Below are positions 12,501-20,147 of a stretch of DNA of 64,000 bases, piece after piece. The notes below the pieces were generated by a model that searched no databases, was not told where the DNA came from, and was given only the letters and a program-made list of their open reading frames with translations. The translations under genes and the position numbers were made by a program. The stretch comes from Streptomyces sp. NBC_01275. GTDB lineage: Bacteria > Actinomycetota > Actinomycetes > Streptomycetales > Streptomycetaceae. The stretch covers positions 9,610,001 through 9,674,000 of the forward strand of contig NZ_JAPEOZ010000001.1 in NCBI RefSeq assembly GCF_026340655.1. The letters run 5' to 3'. Position 1 is the stretch's first letter; every line of letters starts with the position of its first letter.

Positions 12501-15500
12501 GCTCGCGGAGCGGCCCGCCGCCGGACATCTGTTCCACCCCGCCGTCCTCGACGCCGCCTTCCACACCGCCGCGCTGCCCGCCGACGCGCCCGAGGGGCGG
12601 GCGTTCGTGCCCGCCGGGTTCGGCCGGGTCCGCTTCACCGGGCGGCGCACCACACCCGCCTGGGCGAGCTGCGCACTGCGCTCCGTGAGCGGGGACACCG
12701 CCACCCTCGACCTGCGCCTGTGGGACGCCGACGGGCAACTCCTTCTGGACGTCGAGGAGTTCCGGCTCGCTGCGCTCTCCCCGCTGGACGGCGCCCTGTT
12801 CGAGACCCGCTGGCAGCCCCGCCCGGCCGCTCGACAGCAGCCGGCCGAGGGCGGCTGGCTGATCCTCGCCGACGGCACGGGAACCGCCGCCGACCTTCTC
12901 GCCCGCCTCGACGCGTCCGCCACGCCCCACGTCGTCGCCCGCCGGGGAGCGGAGTTCGCCGTCGAGGGCCCCGGCCGGTACGTCCTCGACCCCGCCGACC
13001 CGCAACACCTGGGCCGCCTCCTCGACGAGGCCTACCCGGACACGCTGCCCGCCCTGATCGCGCAGCTGACCGCCCTCGACGCACCGTCCGTCGTGGACGA
13101 CCGCACGGCCCAGGAGGCGGCCCGGCTGGGCTGCCTGAGCACGCTGCACCTGGTGCGCGCGCTCGCCGACCGGCCGCGCGGCAGCGCACCGCGCCTGTTC
13201 ACCGTCGTCCGCGGCACCCAGGCCGCCGGCGACAGCGAGCAGGTCGCGCATCCGCAGCAGGCGCTCGCCTGGGGCTTCGGCCTCGCTGTGGCGCAGGAGC
13301 ACCCCGAGTTGGCGGTCACCCTCGTCGACCTGCCGCCGACCGGCGGGGCCGACGCCCTGTGGACCCAGCTGCGGCACGCCGACGACGAACGGCTCGTCGC
13401 CTTGAGGGAGTCGGGCCGCCTCGTCCCGCGGCTGACCCGCACCCGCCCCGACGAGGAGGGCGGCGACGGGATCACCGCGGTCGGCGTCCAGCTGATCACC
13501 GGCGGTCTGGGCGGCCTTGGCCGGGTCGTCGCCGAGCGACTGGTCCGGCGCGGCGCCCGCCGCCTGGCCCTGCTGAGCCGGGGCACGCCCGCACCGGAGG
13601 CCGCGCACTGGATCCGGGGCCTGGAGGAGCGCGGGGTCACCGTGCACCTCGCCCGCGCGGACGTCGCCGACCGCGCCGGACTCACGGCGGCCCTGGACGC
13701 CGTACGACAGGAGGCCGGGCCGATCGCCGGGATCGTGCACGCGGCCGGTGTCCTCGACGACGCCACCGTGGCGAACCTGACCGACGAGCGCGTCCTGCGC
13801 GTCCTCGCCCCCAAGGTGCTGGGCACCGCCCTGCTCACCGAACTGGCTCCGGAAGCAGGCACGTTGGTGCTGTTCGCGTCGGCGGCCGGGCTGCTCGGCT
13901 CGGCCGGACAGAGTCCCTACTCGGCGGCGAACGCCTTCCTCGACGCCTGGGCGCACCACCTCTCCCGCACCGGCCGACGGGCGCTCAGCCTCGACTGGGG
14001 CGCCTGGTCCGGCGTCGGGATGGTCGCCGAGTCCGGCGCCCGGGCGGCGGAGACCGGGCGCTCCGGACTGGTCGCGTTCTCCCCGCAGGAGGGCGGCGAA
14101 CTGTTCGACCGGGTGCTGGCCACCTCCCGCCGCCAGCTCGCCCCTCTCGCCCTCGACCGGGAGATGCTCGCCCTCGCCCCCGACGCGGCGCGCGCCCGCC
14201 CGATCCTGGCCGACCTCGTCACCGCTCCCACGGGCACGGGCGACGCGGACGGCCTGGTGAAGAAGGTGTTCGCGGCGCAGTCCGACGACGACCGCGCCAC
14301 CTGGCTCGAGGCCTACGTCCGCGCCCGTGTCGGCGAGGTCTCCGGCGGCATCGTGGACGCCTCCGCGAGCACCGCCCTGAAGGAACTCGGCCTGGACTCC
14401 CTCATGTTGGTCCGGCTGCGCAACGCCTTCGCCCGCGAACTGGGCGTCGAGCTGCCCACCGCCGAGATGTTCGCCGCCGCCGACATCCGCGGCCTGGCGA
14501 GGACCCTGGCCGCGGCCCTGCCAGAGCGGGCGGCCACTGCCTTCAGGGGGGAGGTCACGGCGGAGGACGTCCCGGAGACCGAGCTCCATCCGGTGACCCG
14601 GGACGTCGTACGCCTGCTGCGCAGCGCCCAGCCGGGCATGCCTCAGGCGGCCCACGCCGTGGGCCTCGCCGTACGCCTGACCGAGCCGACCGCCCACGAG
14701 ACGCTCACGGCCGTCGTCGCCCGCCTCGCCGCACGCCACGCGGCCCTGCGGACAGCGGTGGTGCTCGGAGCGGACGGGCGACAGCTGCGGGTGGAAAGGG
14801 AGTCGGCGGAGCCGCTGCTCCGATGGACCTCCGTGTCAGGGGAGTTGGACGCTCCTCAGCGGCTGCGTGCGCTGCTGGAGCCGGAGTTCGACCTGGCGGC
14901 CGCGCCCCTGTGGCGGTTCGAGCTGCTGGACGGCGGACCGCGGGGACAGATCCTGGTCTTCGGCGCGCACCATGCCGTGAGCGACCTGCAGTCCCTGCTG
15001 CTCGTCGCGGGCGAGATCGACGCCGAACTGTCGGGCGCGGAACTCGGCGCCGACGTCACCAACCGGGATGTGCGCCTGCTCATCGAGGCCCAGCAGACGG
15101 GGGAGAGCACCGGCGCCACCGCCGAGTGGCGCGAGGCCTTCGACGGCAGCGAGCGTCTCGACCTCACCCTCTCCCGCCCACGCCCCGCCGAGCGGTCGTA
15201 CCGGGCCGGCAGCGTCACCGTGTCCCTCCCCGAGGGGCTCATGGACCGGGTGACGACGGCCGCCGCCAAGCTCGCCGTCACGCCCGCCGCCTTCTGCCTC
15301 GGCGCGCTCACCGTCCTGCTGGCCCGCAAGCGGGAGAAGGAACGGTTCGTGCTCGCCGTACCGGTGGACACCCGTATCCACGTCGACGCCTTCGACGCGG
15401 TGGGCTTCTTCGGCGTGCCGGTGCCGTTCCCGGCGCAGGCCCGGCCGAGCGAGCCGGTGGCGGAGGTGCTGCGCCGCACCGACGGCCGGCTGCAACGGCT

Positions 15501-17553
15501 CCTGACGAAGGGCGCGATGTTCTCCGACGTCCTCGCGACCCTCGCCCGACAGGGCCTGCACCGGCCCGCCGCACCCCTGGTCGAGGTGTACTTCAACTAC
15601 GTCCGCTACGGCGGCCGCCTCGACCGGCTCGAGGTGCTCCCGGCCGGCACGGGGTACTCCGACCTCGACCTGATGATCACGATGACCCCGGACGCGGGCC
15701 GTATCCGGCTCGACCACAACCTCGACATCCTGGACCCGACGGACACGGCCGGGCTGGGCGAGGAGTTCCTGCGGGTGCTGGAGGCTGCGGCGGAAGACGC
15801 TTCCGTGCCGGTCCGGGCGGCGGCTGCACCTCAGGAGGAGCCCGCACCCCCTGCCTCCCTCGCCCTCGCCGCCACCTTCGCGCTCGGCAACCTCCCGCTG
15901 ATGTGCGAGGCGGCTCTGCGGGACGGGACAGAGCGGGACGGGACTCTGCGGGACCGCGGGTCGTACGGCGGTCTCGGGGTCGCCGAAGCCCCGTACCACC
16001 AGGTGCTCGCCGCCCTGCGCGATCCCTCCGGCGTCTTCGCCGACCCCGCCGCGGCGGTGGGCGTGGTGCTTCTGCGGGCCCAGGACCTGGAACGGTTCGG
16101 TCCCGTCGACGACACGCTCCTCGCCGAGCTGCGCACGGAGTACCCGGCGGCCCTGCGGGCCCTCGCCGAGCGCACCCGCAAGCCCCTGGTCGTCGCCTTC
16201 CTGCCGTCCTCCCCCGACCCGTCCTCCCCCGACCCGTCCTCCCCCGACCCGTCCTCTCCCGACCCGTCCTCTCCCGGCTCGTCCTCTCCCGACGGCGAAC
16301 GCCTCGCCCGCTGGGAACGCGAGATCGCCGCCGACCTCACCGGTCTGCCCGGCATCGCGGTGCTCGCCGACGACTGGACCCGGCGTCACCCGGTCGACGA
16401 ACGCTTCGACGAGCGCACCGAGCGGCTCGCGCATCTCCCCTTCACCCCGCCCTTCCAGGCGGCGGTGGCGCTGAGCCTCGCCGACGTCGTACGGGCGGTG
16501 CTGCGGCCCGCGCCCAAGGTGATCGCCGTCGACGGCGACGAGACGCTGTGGAGCGGGGTGGCCGGAGAGACCGGCCCCGACGCCGTGGACCTGTCCGGGC
16601 CCCGGAGACTGCTCGCGCGCCGGCTGCTGCGGTGGCGCGAGGCCGGGGTGCTGCTGGCGCTCGTCAGCAACAACGACGAGGCGACCGTCCGGGCCGTGCT
16701 CGACCGGCCCGACAGCCTGCTGAAGGCCGAGCACTTCAGCGTCCTGTCCGCCGCCTGGGGGCCCAAGCCCGTCCGGCTGGCCGACGCGGCCCGCACGCTC
16801 GATCTCGGCGTGGACAGCTTCCTCTTCCTGGACGACAACCCTGCGGAGATCGCCAAGGTGCGGGCCGCACTGCCCGAGGTACTGGCGGTGACCTGCCCGC
16901 CGGAGGCCGAACTCGCCGAGTTCCTGGACCGGTTGTGGCCCCTCGTCCCCGCCGCGGCGACGGCCGAGGACGCGCTGCGGGTCCGCTTCTACGACCAGGA
17001 GCGGGAGCGGGACGCCGTCCGCGAGGAGGCCGGTTTCGAGGACTTCCTGGCCCAGCTGGAACTCGACGTGGACATCCGGGCCCTGGACGAGGGGCCGGGG
17101 CAGGACGGGAGTGGTGTGCGGCGGGCCGAGCAATTGGTACGTCGTACGAACCAGTTCACTCTCCGGTCCCGGTCGGCCGACGGCGGTGATCTCGTCCGGT
17201 GGCGACAGCAGGGCGAGGTGTGGACCGCGGCGGCCCGTGACCGGTTCGGCGACTACGGCCAGATCGGCCTGCTCGCCGTCCGTGCCGAGGGCGACCGACT
17301 CGACGTCATGGCCTGGCTGATGAGCTGCCGCGCGCTGGGGCGAGGCGTCGAGGAACGCCTGTTGGGCTGGCTGGCCGACCGCGCCGACGAACTGGGCTGC
17401 ACAAAGGTCCGGTTGACGGCGGAACGCACCCCGCGCAACGCGCCGGCCCGCCGGATCGTGGCCGCGCTCGGCGGGGGAGACCCGGAGGACGAGCGGTTGG
17501 AGACCGTGGCCACACCGGAGCACCTGCGGGCGTTCCGGTCCTGGCGGCGGTAA
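3520..17553 (+). CDS. Bimodular type I PKS with C-terminal condensation and FkbH domains
   Basis: A 4677-residue megasynthase. Domain order: ACP1 (about 8-90, GLGS, Ser53); KS1 (109-530, Cys278); AT1 (657-970, GHSQG Ser750, YASH at 850, suggesting methylmalonyl); DH1 (1018-1290, His1051 but HxxxGxxxxS instead of P); KR1 (1484-1680, LDD, Tyr1631); ACP2 (1752-1828, Ser1788); KS2 (1862-2285, Cys2030); AT2 (2397-2700, GHSLG Ser2494, FASH, extender unclear); DH2 (2761-3080, HxxxGxxxxP, His2794); KR2 (from 3323, LDD, Tyr3467); ACP3 (3584-3668, Ser3627); condensation domain (3691-4090, HHAVSD at 3817-3822); FkbH-like HAD plus GNAT-like tail (4114-4677, DGDETLW from 4338, SNNDE, WGPK, DDNP). There is no ER or thioesterase. 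ACP1 without its own KS fits loading by the adjacent FAAL. Two rounds would give a 2,4-dienoyl chain. Linkers carry short tandem repeats. Confidence 0.93.
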   Translation: MPANASPHQTSEPSVTTVEGVRAWLASAVAETADLDPSAVDPHRPIAEFGLGSRQLVTLGNGLAEQVGRPLDPSLVFNHPTIAAIAAALFEERPADRAPARQPERPAGDDIAIVSMACRLPGGADDPEALWRLLDAGLDVVSDVPAGRWDTHGLLDPDPDATGKAYTLRGGFLDGIDRFDAPFFGVSPREAAAMDPQQRLLLHTAWETLERAGIVPDTLNGTDTGVYVGLYDSGYLAAASLGQLDGHVGTGSASSVASGRIAYTLGLQGPAVTVDTACSSSLVALHLAARALAAGECDLALAGGATLLVTPRGHVEFSRLRGLSPSGRCSPFSADADGVVWAEGCGLVLLKRLADARRDGDRVLAVVRGSALNQDGRSQGLSAPNGPAQERVVRAALDAAGLRPDDIDHVEAHGTGTRLGDPIEGGALAAVFGPGRPADRPLVVGSVKSNIGHTQAAAGIGGVIKTVLALAHERIPASLHAHTLTEHIAWDGSGLRVPTAAEPWPRRADRVRRAGVSAFGISGTNAHVVLEEAPEDLVSGQTPGSDEGEPPVSPGGEPPVSPGGELPGPTLFPLSARSLPALRGQAARLAERLAERPESSLPAVAATLARHRTHFAHRTVVQAADRAELLAALSALAGGRPDAEHTVGPERTPASGKVAFVFPGQGAQWAGMARDLLAADPVFADELDRCDGALRPFTEWSVAAVLRGDADAPSLDRVDVVQPVLFAVTVSLAAVWRARGVRPDAVIGHSQGEVAAACVAGALSLNDAAAVVALRGQALTALSGTGAMALVALPRTEVEDRLAGLDGRVCVAAVNSDRATVIAGEAEPLQALLDTLEREQVFVRRLEVDYASHSAQVERVRTELLDELDGVIASPTSVTWYSTVTGEPVTEDLEADYWYANLREPVQFAPTAARMAADGYRFFVELSPHPSLLTALHTIDEDLVAVGSLRRDADGPACLDRAAAELHVHGRHLDWRRLVPDTATTVPVDLPTYAWDAQRHWIEPEGATGTGGLFDRAAHPLLGIQLQSADETRWTFRGEWSPATADWLPDHAVFGRTVVSGTTLLELCRAALTAARPDEPADVTGLLLLAPLTLPATGTVEVSVEVVADGPVPEVTVHSRPRGQEAPGWTLHATASSAASAPTPADRPPAWPEDATPAWTPESYDRLTDVGIGYGPAFRGVREAVRTGDGELLARLSLPVAARDVADPYPVHPALLDAALHVAAALDPSDGRVLLPVAVGRCTLEGGGTDLTASVRRTGGSATDLTLDVALWAADGFPAGRLEDVRLRAVTPADLSSGSANARHLYELAWTAVDPAAEAVGSGERERSEAVGSGERERSEAVVRFWPQPEPDAEPAATALELASVALDELRTLVALAPGEAPARTVWVTRGAIAAGEGDAVPGLAQSVLWGLARSARAEHPDLGLTLLDVEGSDDSASPDCADVVSAALTHADEPELAYRSGELLAPRLIRARTAESGGLYVDGTVLITGGLGAVGRHIARLLAERGVRRLLLTSRQGAADPRASAVVAELAALGAEAEAAACDVTDPVAVADVIARVGDAAPLRGVVHCAGLLDDGVIAELTPERLARVLRPKVDGAVHLHRLTAGLPLETFLLVSSAAGVLGAAGQGNYAAANAFLDQLAHHRRAQGLPGVSVSFGAWAGEGLAAEHADLARMARQGHRALTPEQGRDLVELSLRRGTPHLVAWALDLPRVRETVGGAALWRSLLPAPRTAGPGGGLADRLAALPEADRADRILALVREEASRALGLRSADAVRPDRPLRELGMDSVTAVELRNRIAARLDAKLPATLLFDHPTPARLARHLLDTALGGRTARQAAGARPARAATSTATTAGIGTATDEPIAIVAMACRLPGGVDDPDDLWRLVAEGRDAVGPFPAGRWDVASLYDPDPDAPGKTYARDGGFLDDIESFDAGFFGITPKEAAAMDPQQRLLLETAWEALERAGIVPATLAGSTTGVYVGMFGSDYLAGSRLDQLDGYVGTGSALSVASGRLAYALGLHGPALTVDTACSSSLVATHLAAQALRSGECDLALAGGVTLMVTPQTFVEFSRLRGLSASGRCRSFSDDADGAIWAEGAGMLVLKRLSDARRDGDEVLAVLRGTAVNQDGRSQGLSAPNGPAQEQVLRRALDLSGLAPDDVDYVEAHGTGTALGDPIEANALAAVYGADRPRDRPLRLGSLKSNIGHAQAASGVAGLIKVVQSLRHGTLPATLHADTPSRHVDWADSGLSLLQEARPWRTTGERIRRAGVSAFGISGTNAHVIVEEAPALATPALETPALESQAPETLVEPEVQSGERLFVLSGRGEAAVRGQAARLAAHLTRDTDLSDLAHTLARHRSHFERRAAIVADGRDELRTALDALASGRAPVAAAREEQSGKVAFVFAGHGGQWPGMGLESTADSTPDSAAFRAELTRIDEAIQRHVGWSVLNVLRAPEEFSPLERTEYLQPALFAVNASLAAAWRALGVTPDAVVGHSLGEIAAAYSAGALTLDEAVTVVTGRAHAVVPLVGHGGMIAVELPHAEVEELLLPHAGRLFVGAVNSAGSTAVSGEAEALAELRRALEERGVTVRPLSTPFASHSPLMEPLREELLDRFSAVSGTRTPTPLYSTVLAEPVPGDRLDADHWFANLRRPVRFADTIARMLDDGYRYFVELSPHPSLTAAVEAVAAEAGVDAVGVGSLRRRQDGHGVLLRRVGELYAAGHAPDWATLFPRGRRLDLPTYAFDRERHWLAPAPATAAGSSPLLGTHVEASDEPDRHLFQSDLDLRDRRFAYLADHRVTGEVWLPGAAFLDMALEAAAALGGGGEVRLADVQFVQPLRLAEDRPVRLQLVLRPAENEGSTEGGSREFVVSSAAVGGGGSRGGGGVGRWERHVSGRVVATERPRPADAESPDTVDADVVADVVADADLDADLDADLDADLDVGLGLDVGLDAVRERCTESVELAPVYAQLGALGIDYGPAFRTLESARRSDTLAVGRLAERPAAGHLFHPAVLDAAFHTAALPADAPEGRAFVPAGFGRVRFTGRRTTPAWASCALRSVSGDTATLDLRLWDADGQLLLDVEEFRLAALSPLDGALFETRWQPRPAARQQPAEGGWLILADGTGTAADLLARLDASATPHVVARRGAEFAVEGPGRYVLDPADPQHLGRLLDEAYPDTLPALIAQLTALDAPSVVDDRTAQEAARLGCLSTLHLVRALADRPRGSAPRLFTVVRGTQAAGDSEQVAHPQQALAWGFGLAVAQEHPELAVTLVDLPPTGGADALWTQLRHADDERLVALRESGRLVPRLTRTRPDEEGGDGITAVGVQLITGGLGGLGRVVAERLVRRGARRLALLSRGTPAPEAAHWIRGLEERGVTVHLARADVADRAGLTAALDAVRQEAGPIAGIVHAAGVLDDATVANLTDERVLRVLAPKVLGTALLTELAPEAGTLVLFASAAGLLGSAGQSPYSAANAFLDAWAHHLSRTGRRALSLDWGAWSGVGMVAESGARAAETGRSGLVAFSPQEGGELFDRVLATSRRQLAPLALDREMLALAPDAARARPILADLVTAPTGTGDADGLVKKVFAAQSDDDRATWLEAYVRARVGEVSGGIVDASASTALKELGLDSLMLVRLRNAFARELGVELPTAEMFAAADIRGLARTLAAALPERAATAFRGEVTAEDVPETELHPVTRDVVRLLRSAQPGMPQAAHAVGLAVRLTEPTAHETLTAVVARLAARHAALRTAVVLGADGRQLRVERESAEPLLRWTSVSGELDAPQRLRALLEPEFDLAAAPLWRFELLDGGPRGQILVFGAHHAVSDLQSLLLVAGEIDAELSGAELGADVTNRDVRLLIEAQQTGESTGATAEWREAFDGSERLDLTLSRPRPAERSYRAGSVTVSLPEGLMDRVTTAAAKLAVTPAAFCLGALTVLLARKREKERFVLAVPVDTRIHVDAFDAVGFFGVPVPFPAQARPSEPVAEVLRRTDGRLQRLLTKGAMFSDVLATLARQGLHRPAAPLVEVYFNYVRYGGRLDRLEVLPAGTGYSDLDLMITMTPDAGRIRLDHNLDILDPTDTAGLGEEFLRVLEAAAEDASVPVRAAAAPQEEPAPPASLALAATFALGNLPLMCEAALRDGTERDGTLRDRGSYGGLGVAEAPYHQVLAALRDPSGVFADPAAAVGVVLLRAQDLERFGPVDDTLLAELRTEYPAALRALAERTRKPLVVAFLPSSPDPSSPDPSSPDPSSPDPSSPGSSSPDGERLARWEREIAADLTGLPGIAVLADDWTRRHPVDERFDERTERLAHLPFTPPFQAAVALSLADVVRAVLRPAPKVIAVDGDETLWSGVAGETGPDAVDLSGPRRLLARRLLRWREAGVLLALVSNNDEATVRAVLDRPDSLLKAEHFSVLSAAWGPKPVRLADAARTLDLGVDSFLFLDDNPAEIAKVRAALPEVLAVTCPPEAELAEFLDRLWPLVPAAATAEDALRVRFYDQERERDAVREEAGFEDFLAQLELDVDIRALDEGPGQDGSGVRRAEQLVRRTNQFTLRSRSADGGDLVRWRQQGEVWTAAARDRFGDYGQIGLLAVRAEGDRLDVMAWLMSCRALGRGVEERLLGWLADRADELGCTKVRLTAERTPRNAPARRIVAALGGGDPEDERLETVATPEHLRAFRSWRR
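5161..5220. repeat. 24-bp tandem repeat in KS1-AT1 linker
   Basis: Two exact 24-bp copies plus a 12-bp part copy encode the peptide EPPVSPGG repeated. Frame is preserved and the repeat lies in a flexible linker. Confidence 0.9.
7471..7546. repeat. 33-bp tandem repeat before KR1
   Basis: Two exact 33-bp copies plus a partial third encode EAVGSGERERS repeats between the DH1 region and the KR1 structural half. In-frame expansion of a linker. Confidence 0.9.
12252..12363. repeat. Asp-rich tandem repeat inside the DH2 region
   Basis: Repeats of 12 to 18 bp built on GACGCGGACTTG encode a strongly acidic DADLDADLDADL-type stretch inside the second DH domain, between its two hot-dog halves. This lengthens the DH2 inter-fold linker without breaking frame. 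Confidence 0.85.
16204..16293. repeat. 15-bp tandem repeat inside the FkbH N-terminal part
   Basis: About five near-identical 15-bp units encode PSSPD repeats, splitting the N-terminal subdomain of the FkbH region from residue about 4229. The frame is kept. Confidence 0.9.
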
Positions 17554-17560
17554 CGACCTT

Positions 17561-17614
17561 GAGCAGCAGAACCACCCCGAGCAGCAGAACCACCCCGAGC
17601 AGCAGAACCACCCC
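17561..17614. repeat. Three exact 18-bp repeats between PKS and reductase genes
   Basis: Three perfect copies of GAGCAGCAGAACCACCCC fill most of the 95-bp gap between the PKS stop and the next start. The function is unknown; it may simply be a slippage product. Confidence 0.95.
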
Positions 17615-17648
17615 TGAGAAAGAACATGAAGGACCGTGAAGGGCACTC

Positions 17649-20147
17649 ATGCGTGACATGAACGAGGACGCGGCCGCGAACGCCGGGCGGCGGGCGACCG
17701 CCGAGTGGATAGAGCGGGGCGGGGGCGAGGGCGGCCTCGGCGTCACCGAACTGCTGGCGATGGTCGCAGGCGGCGGTGAGCCGGCCCCGGCCGAGGACCC
17801 GACGGCCGTGCCCGACGTCGACGGCCTGGCCGCCGCCATCGCCGCGGCGGCGGGCCGCCACCTGCCCCAGGGCCGACTCGCCCCGGACGCCGACTTCTTC
17901 GACGCCGGAGGCAGCTCCGTGCAGGCCGTGGAACTCACGGCGGAACTGGAGCGCGACCTGGGAGTGGAGCTGGACCTCGACGACGTGTTCGCCGACGCGC
18001 GCCCGATCAACCTCGCCCGACGCTGGCTGGCGACGGCCGGCGCCTCGGCGGAACTCACACTCACTCCACCGTCCCAGCTCCCCGCCGCCCCGGGCACGCC
18101 CCAGCCCGCCGCCCCGGGCACCCGCTCGTCCTCCGCCCCGGGCACCCTTCCGCCCTCCGCCCCGAGCACTCTCCCGACCCCAGCTCCCGGCACCCGCCCC
18201 ACCCCGTCCCCCGGCCCCTTCCCGTCCCCCCGCCTCCCACAGCCGCCCGTCACCACCCTCGCGCTCCCGGAGGACGCCCCCCGCACCGCCGCCCGCCGTG
18301 AGGACCTCGACCAGATCCTGGCCGACCTCGCCCTCGCCGACCGGCTGCCCTTCATCCGCTCGCCCGAGCCCGCCGCGCCCCGGCGGATCCTGCTCACCGG
18401 CGCGACCGGCTTCCTCGGCGGCCATATGCTGCTCGACCTGCTCCGGCACAGCGACGCCCACGTCTACTGCCTGGTCCGCGCGGCCGACGAGGAGGCGGCC
18501 ACCGCGCGGCTCGCCGAACAGCTGCGCGGCTACCGGCTGCCGTGGAACGCCGAGGTGCGCCGCCGGGTGACCGTCCTCCCCGGCGACATCCGCAGGCCGC
18601 GCCTGGGCCTGTCCGACGAGCTGTGGCACACCCTCGCCCACGAGCTGGACAGCATCGTCGGCGTCGCGGCGGCCGTGGACTTCCTGCGCGGCTACCGGTC
18701 ACTGCGCGGCAGCAACGTGCTCGGCACGCTCACCCTCGCCGAACTCGCCGCCGCCGGCCGCCCCAAGCCGCTGCACCACATCTCCTCGATCGCCGTCTTC
18801 AACGAGGTCGGCATCCCCTCCATGGGCGAGGACGACCCCTTCGCCCACGTCGACGGGCTCGTCGCGGGCTACGACCAGTCCAAGTGGGCCGCCGAGGCCG
18901 CCCTGCGCCGCGCCCGCGACCACGGGCTGGTCGTCTCCGCCCTGCGCCCCGGCGGCATCGGCGGTCACACGAAGACCGGCGCCTACAACCCGCAGGACCT
19001 CAGCAGCGGCCTGATCTCGGCCTTCGGCCGCTTCCGCACCGTACCGGCGTTCCGCTACCTCAACTCGGCCCCGGTCGACTGGGTCAGCCGCGTCGCAGTC
19101 GCCGTCGTCTGCGAACCGGACGCCTGGGGCTTCGACTACCACCTCACCGGCGTCCCCAACACCCTCGACGACGTCGTCCGGGACATGGCGTTCGGCGGCA
19201 TGCACGTCCGCGTCCAGGACTGGGACGAGTGGCGCGCCGACACCCTGGCCCGCCTGGAGGCCGAACCGGTCCCCGAACTGGGCTTCCTCTCCCGGGTGTT
19301 GCAGAGCCCCACCGCCCTGAAACTGTGCGAGGCCACCCTCACGGGCCCGGCAGCCGAAGGCGAACGCACCGCCGCCCTCGTCGAGGCCCTCGGCCTGCCG
19401 CCCGCCGCCCGCTACGACGCCCAGGCCCAGCTGAAGACCTTCGAGAAGCTCGCCGGCGACGGACTCGCCCGGCTGCCGCACAAGGACGACCAGCCGTACC
19501 TGTGGTTCTCGGAGACCACCGAGGGCGGCGTGCGCCCGGTCGGCGGCGACCCGGACGGCACCCCACGAGGCGCCCTGGGCGACACCCCCTGCTCGATGTC
19601 CCTCACCCTCTCCCTCGCGAGCATGCACCAACTGGTGAAGGAGCGCCGCATCGACGTCACCGGCGAGGTCCTCTGCCCGGCGATCCACGCCGAACCGCTC
19701 ACCGTCGTACGCGGCGACGTCTGGGTCCGCCCCGACGAGGGCATTCCGCAGCGGCACGGCCTCAAGCACCAACTCCTGCGCTACCGCCTCCGGTTGCGGG
19801 ACGCGGACGGCGAACTCTGGTGGCTGGAGGGCCACAAGCACGCCCGCGCCCGTCGCGACCTGTGGCGTCAGACCCGCACGCTCACCGTCGAACTCGGCCG
19901 CGAGGGCGAACCCGCGACCCTGAACGGCGAGGTCGTCGTCCCCGCCGACTCCTACGTCCGCGACCAGATCGACGGCATCAAGGTCGCCCCGCACCTCACC
20001 GACCGGGAGAAGCGCGCCGCCAAACTGACCTGGCTCGCCTGGTTCGGCCTGGAGATGGGCCGCGGACTGGCCGGCCCCTTCGCCCGGGCCGCCGCCGACC
20101 TGCTCGACCTGCGCCGCACCCCGAACCTCACGGAGCACCACCGATGA
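17649..20147 (+). CDS. Carrier protein-thioester reductase protein with C-terminal GMC-linker-like domain
   Basis: An 832-residue protein. N-terminal carrier domain at about residues 58-120 with FFDAGGSSVQAVEL (phosphopantetheine Ser90), then a Pro/Ala-rich linker (about 138-205), then an extended SDR reductase (about 235-560) with ILLTGATGFLGGHML and a YDQSK catalytic Tyr-Lys pair near 408. In NRPS/PKS lines such R domains reduce carrier-bound thioesters to aldehyde or alcohol. The last 190 residues (LRYRLRLRDADGELWWLEGHKH and onwards) resemble, from memory, the domain between the GMC oxidase and hydrolase parts of cholesterol-oxidase fusion proteins. It follows the PKS, overlaps the next gene by ATGA, and can accept and release its product. 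Start ATG 17649; ATG 17658 is also possible. Confidence 0.82.
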   Translation: MRDMNEDAAANAGRRATAEWIERGGGEGGLGVTELLAMVAGGGEPAPAEDPTAVPDVDGLAAAIAAAAGRHLPQGRLAPDADFFDAGGSSVQAVELTAELERDLGVELDLDDVFADARPINLARRWLATAGASAELTLTPPSQLPAAPGTPQPAAPGTRSSSAPGTLPPSAPSTLPTPAPGTRPTPSPGPFPSPRLPQPPVTTLALPEDAPRTAARREDLDQILADLALADRLPFIRSPEPAAPRRILLTGATGFLGGHMLLDLLRHSDAHVYCLVRAADEEAATARLAEQLRGYRLPWNAEVRRRVTVLPGDIRRPRLGLSDELWHTLAHELDSIVGVAAAVDFLRGYRSLRGSNVLGTLTLAELAAAGRPKPLHHISSIAVFNEVGIPSMGEDDPFAHVDGLVAGYDQSKWAAEAALRRARDHGLVVSALRPGGIGGHTKTGAYNPQDLSSGLISAFGRFRTVPAFRYLNSAPVDWVSRVAVAVVCEPDAWGFDYHLTGVPNTLDDVVRDMAFGGMHVRVQDWDEWRADTLARLEAEPVPELGFLSRVLQSPTALKLCEATLTGPAAEGERTAALVEALGLPPAARYDAQAQLKTFEKLAGDGLARLPHKDDQPYLWFSETTEGGVRPVGGDPDGTPRGALGDTPCSMSLTLSLASMHQLVKERRIDVTGEVLCPAIHAEPLTVVRGDVWVRPDEGIPQRHGLKHQLLRYRLRLRDADGELWWLEGHKHARARRDLWRQTRTLTVELGREGEPATLNGEVVVPADSYVRDQIDGIKVAPHLTDREKRAAKLTWLAWFGLEMGRGLAGPFARAAADLLDLRRTPNLTEHHR

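Noticed and set aside
3250..14739. Very long open frames antisense to the PKS
   Set aside because: They mirror the high-GC third-position bias of the sense strand, are rich in Gly/Arg/Val without domain motifs, and overlap clear PKS domains.
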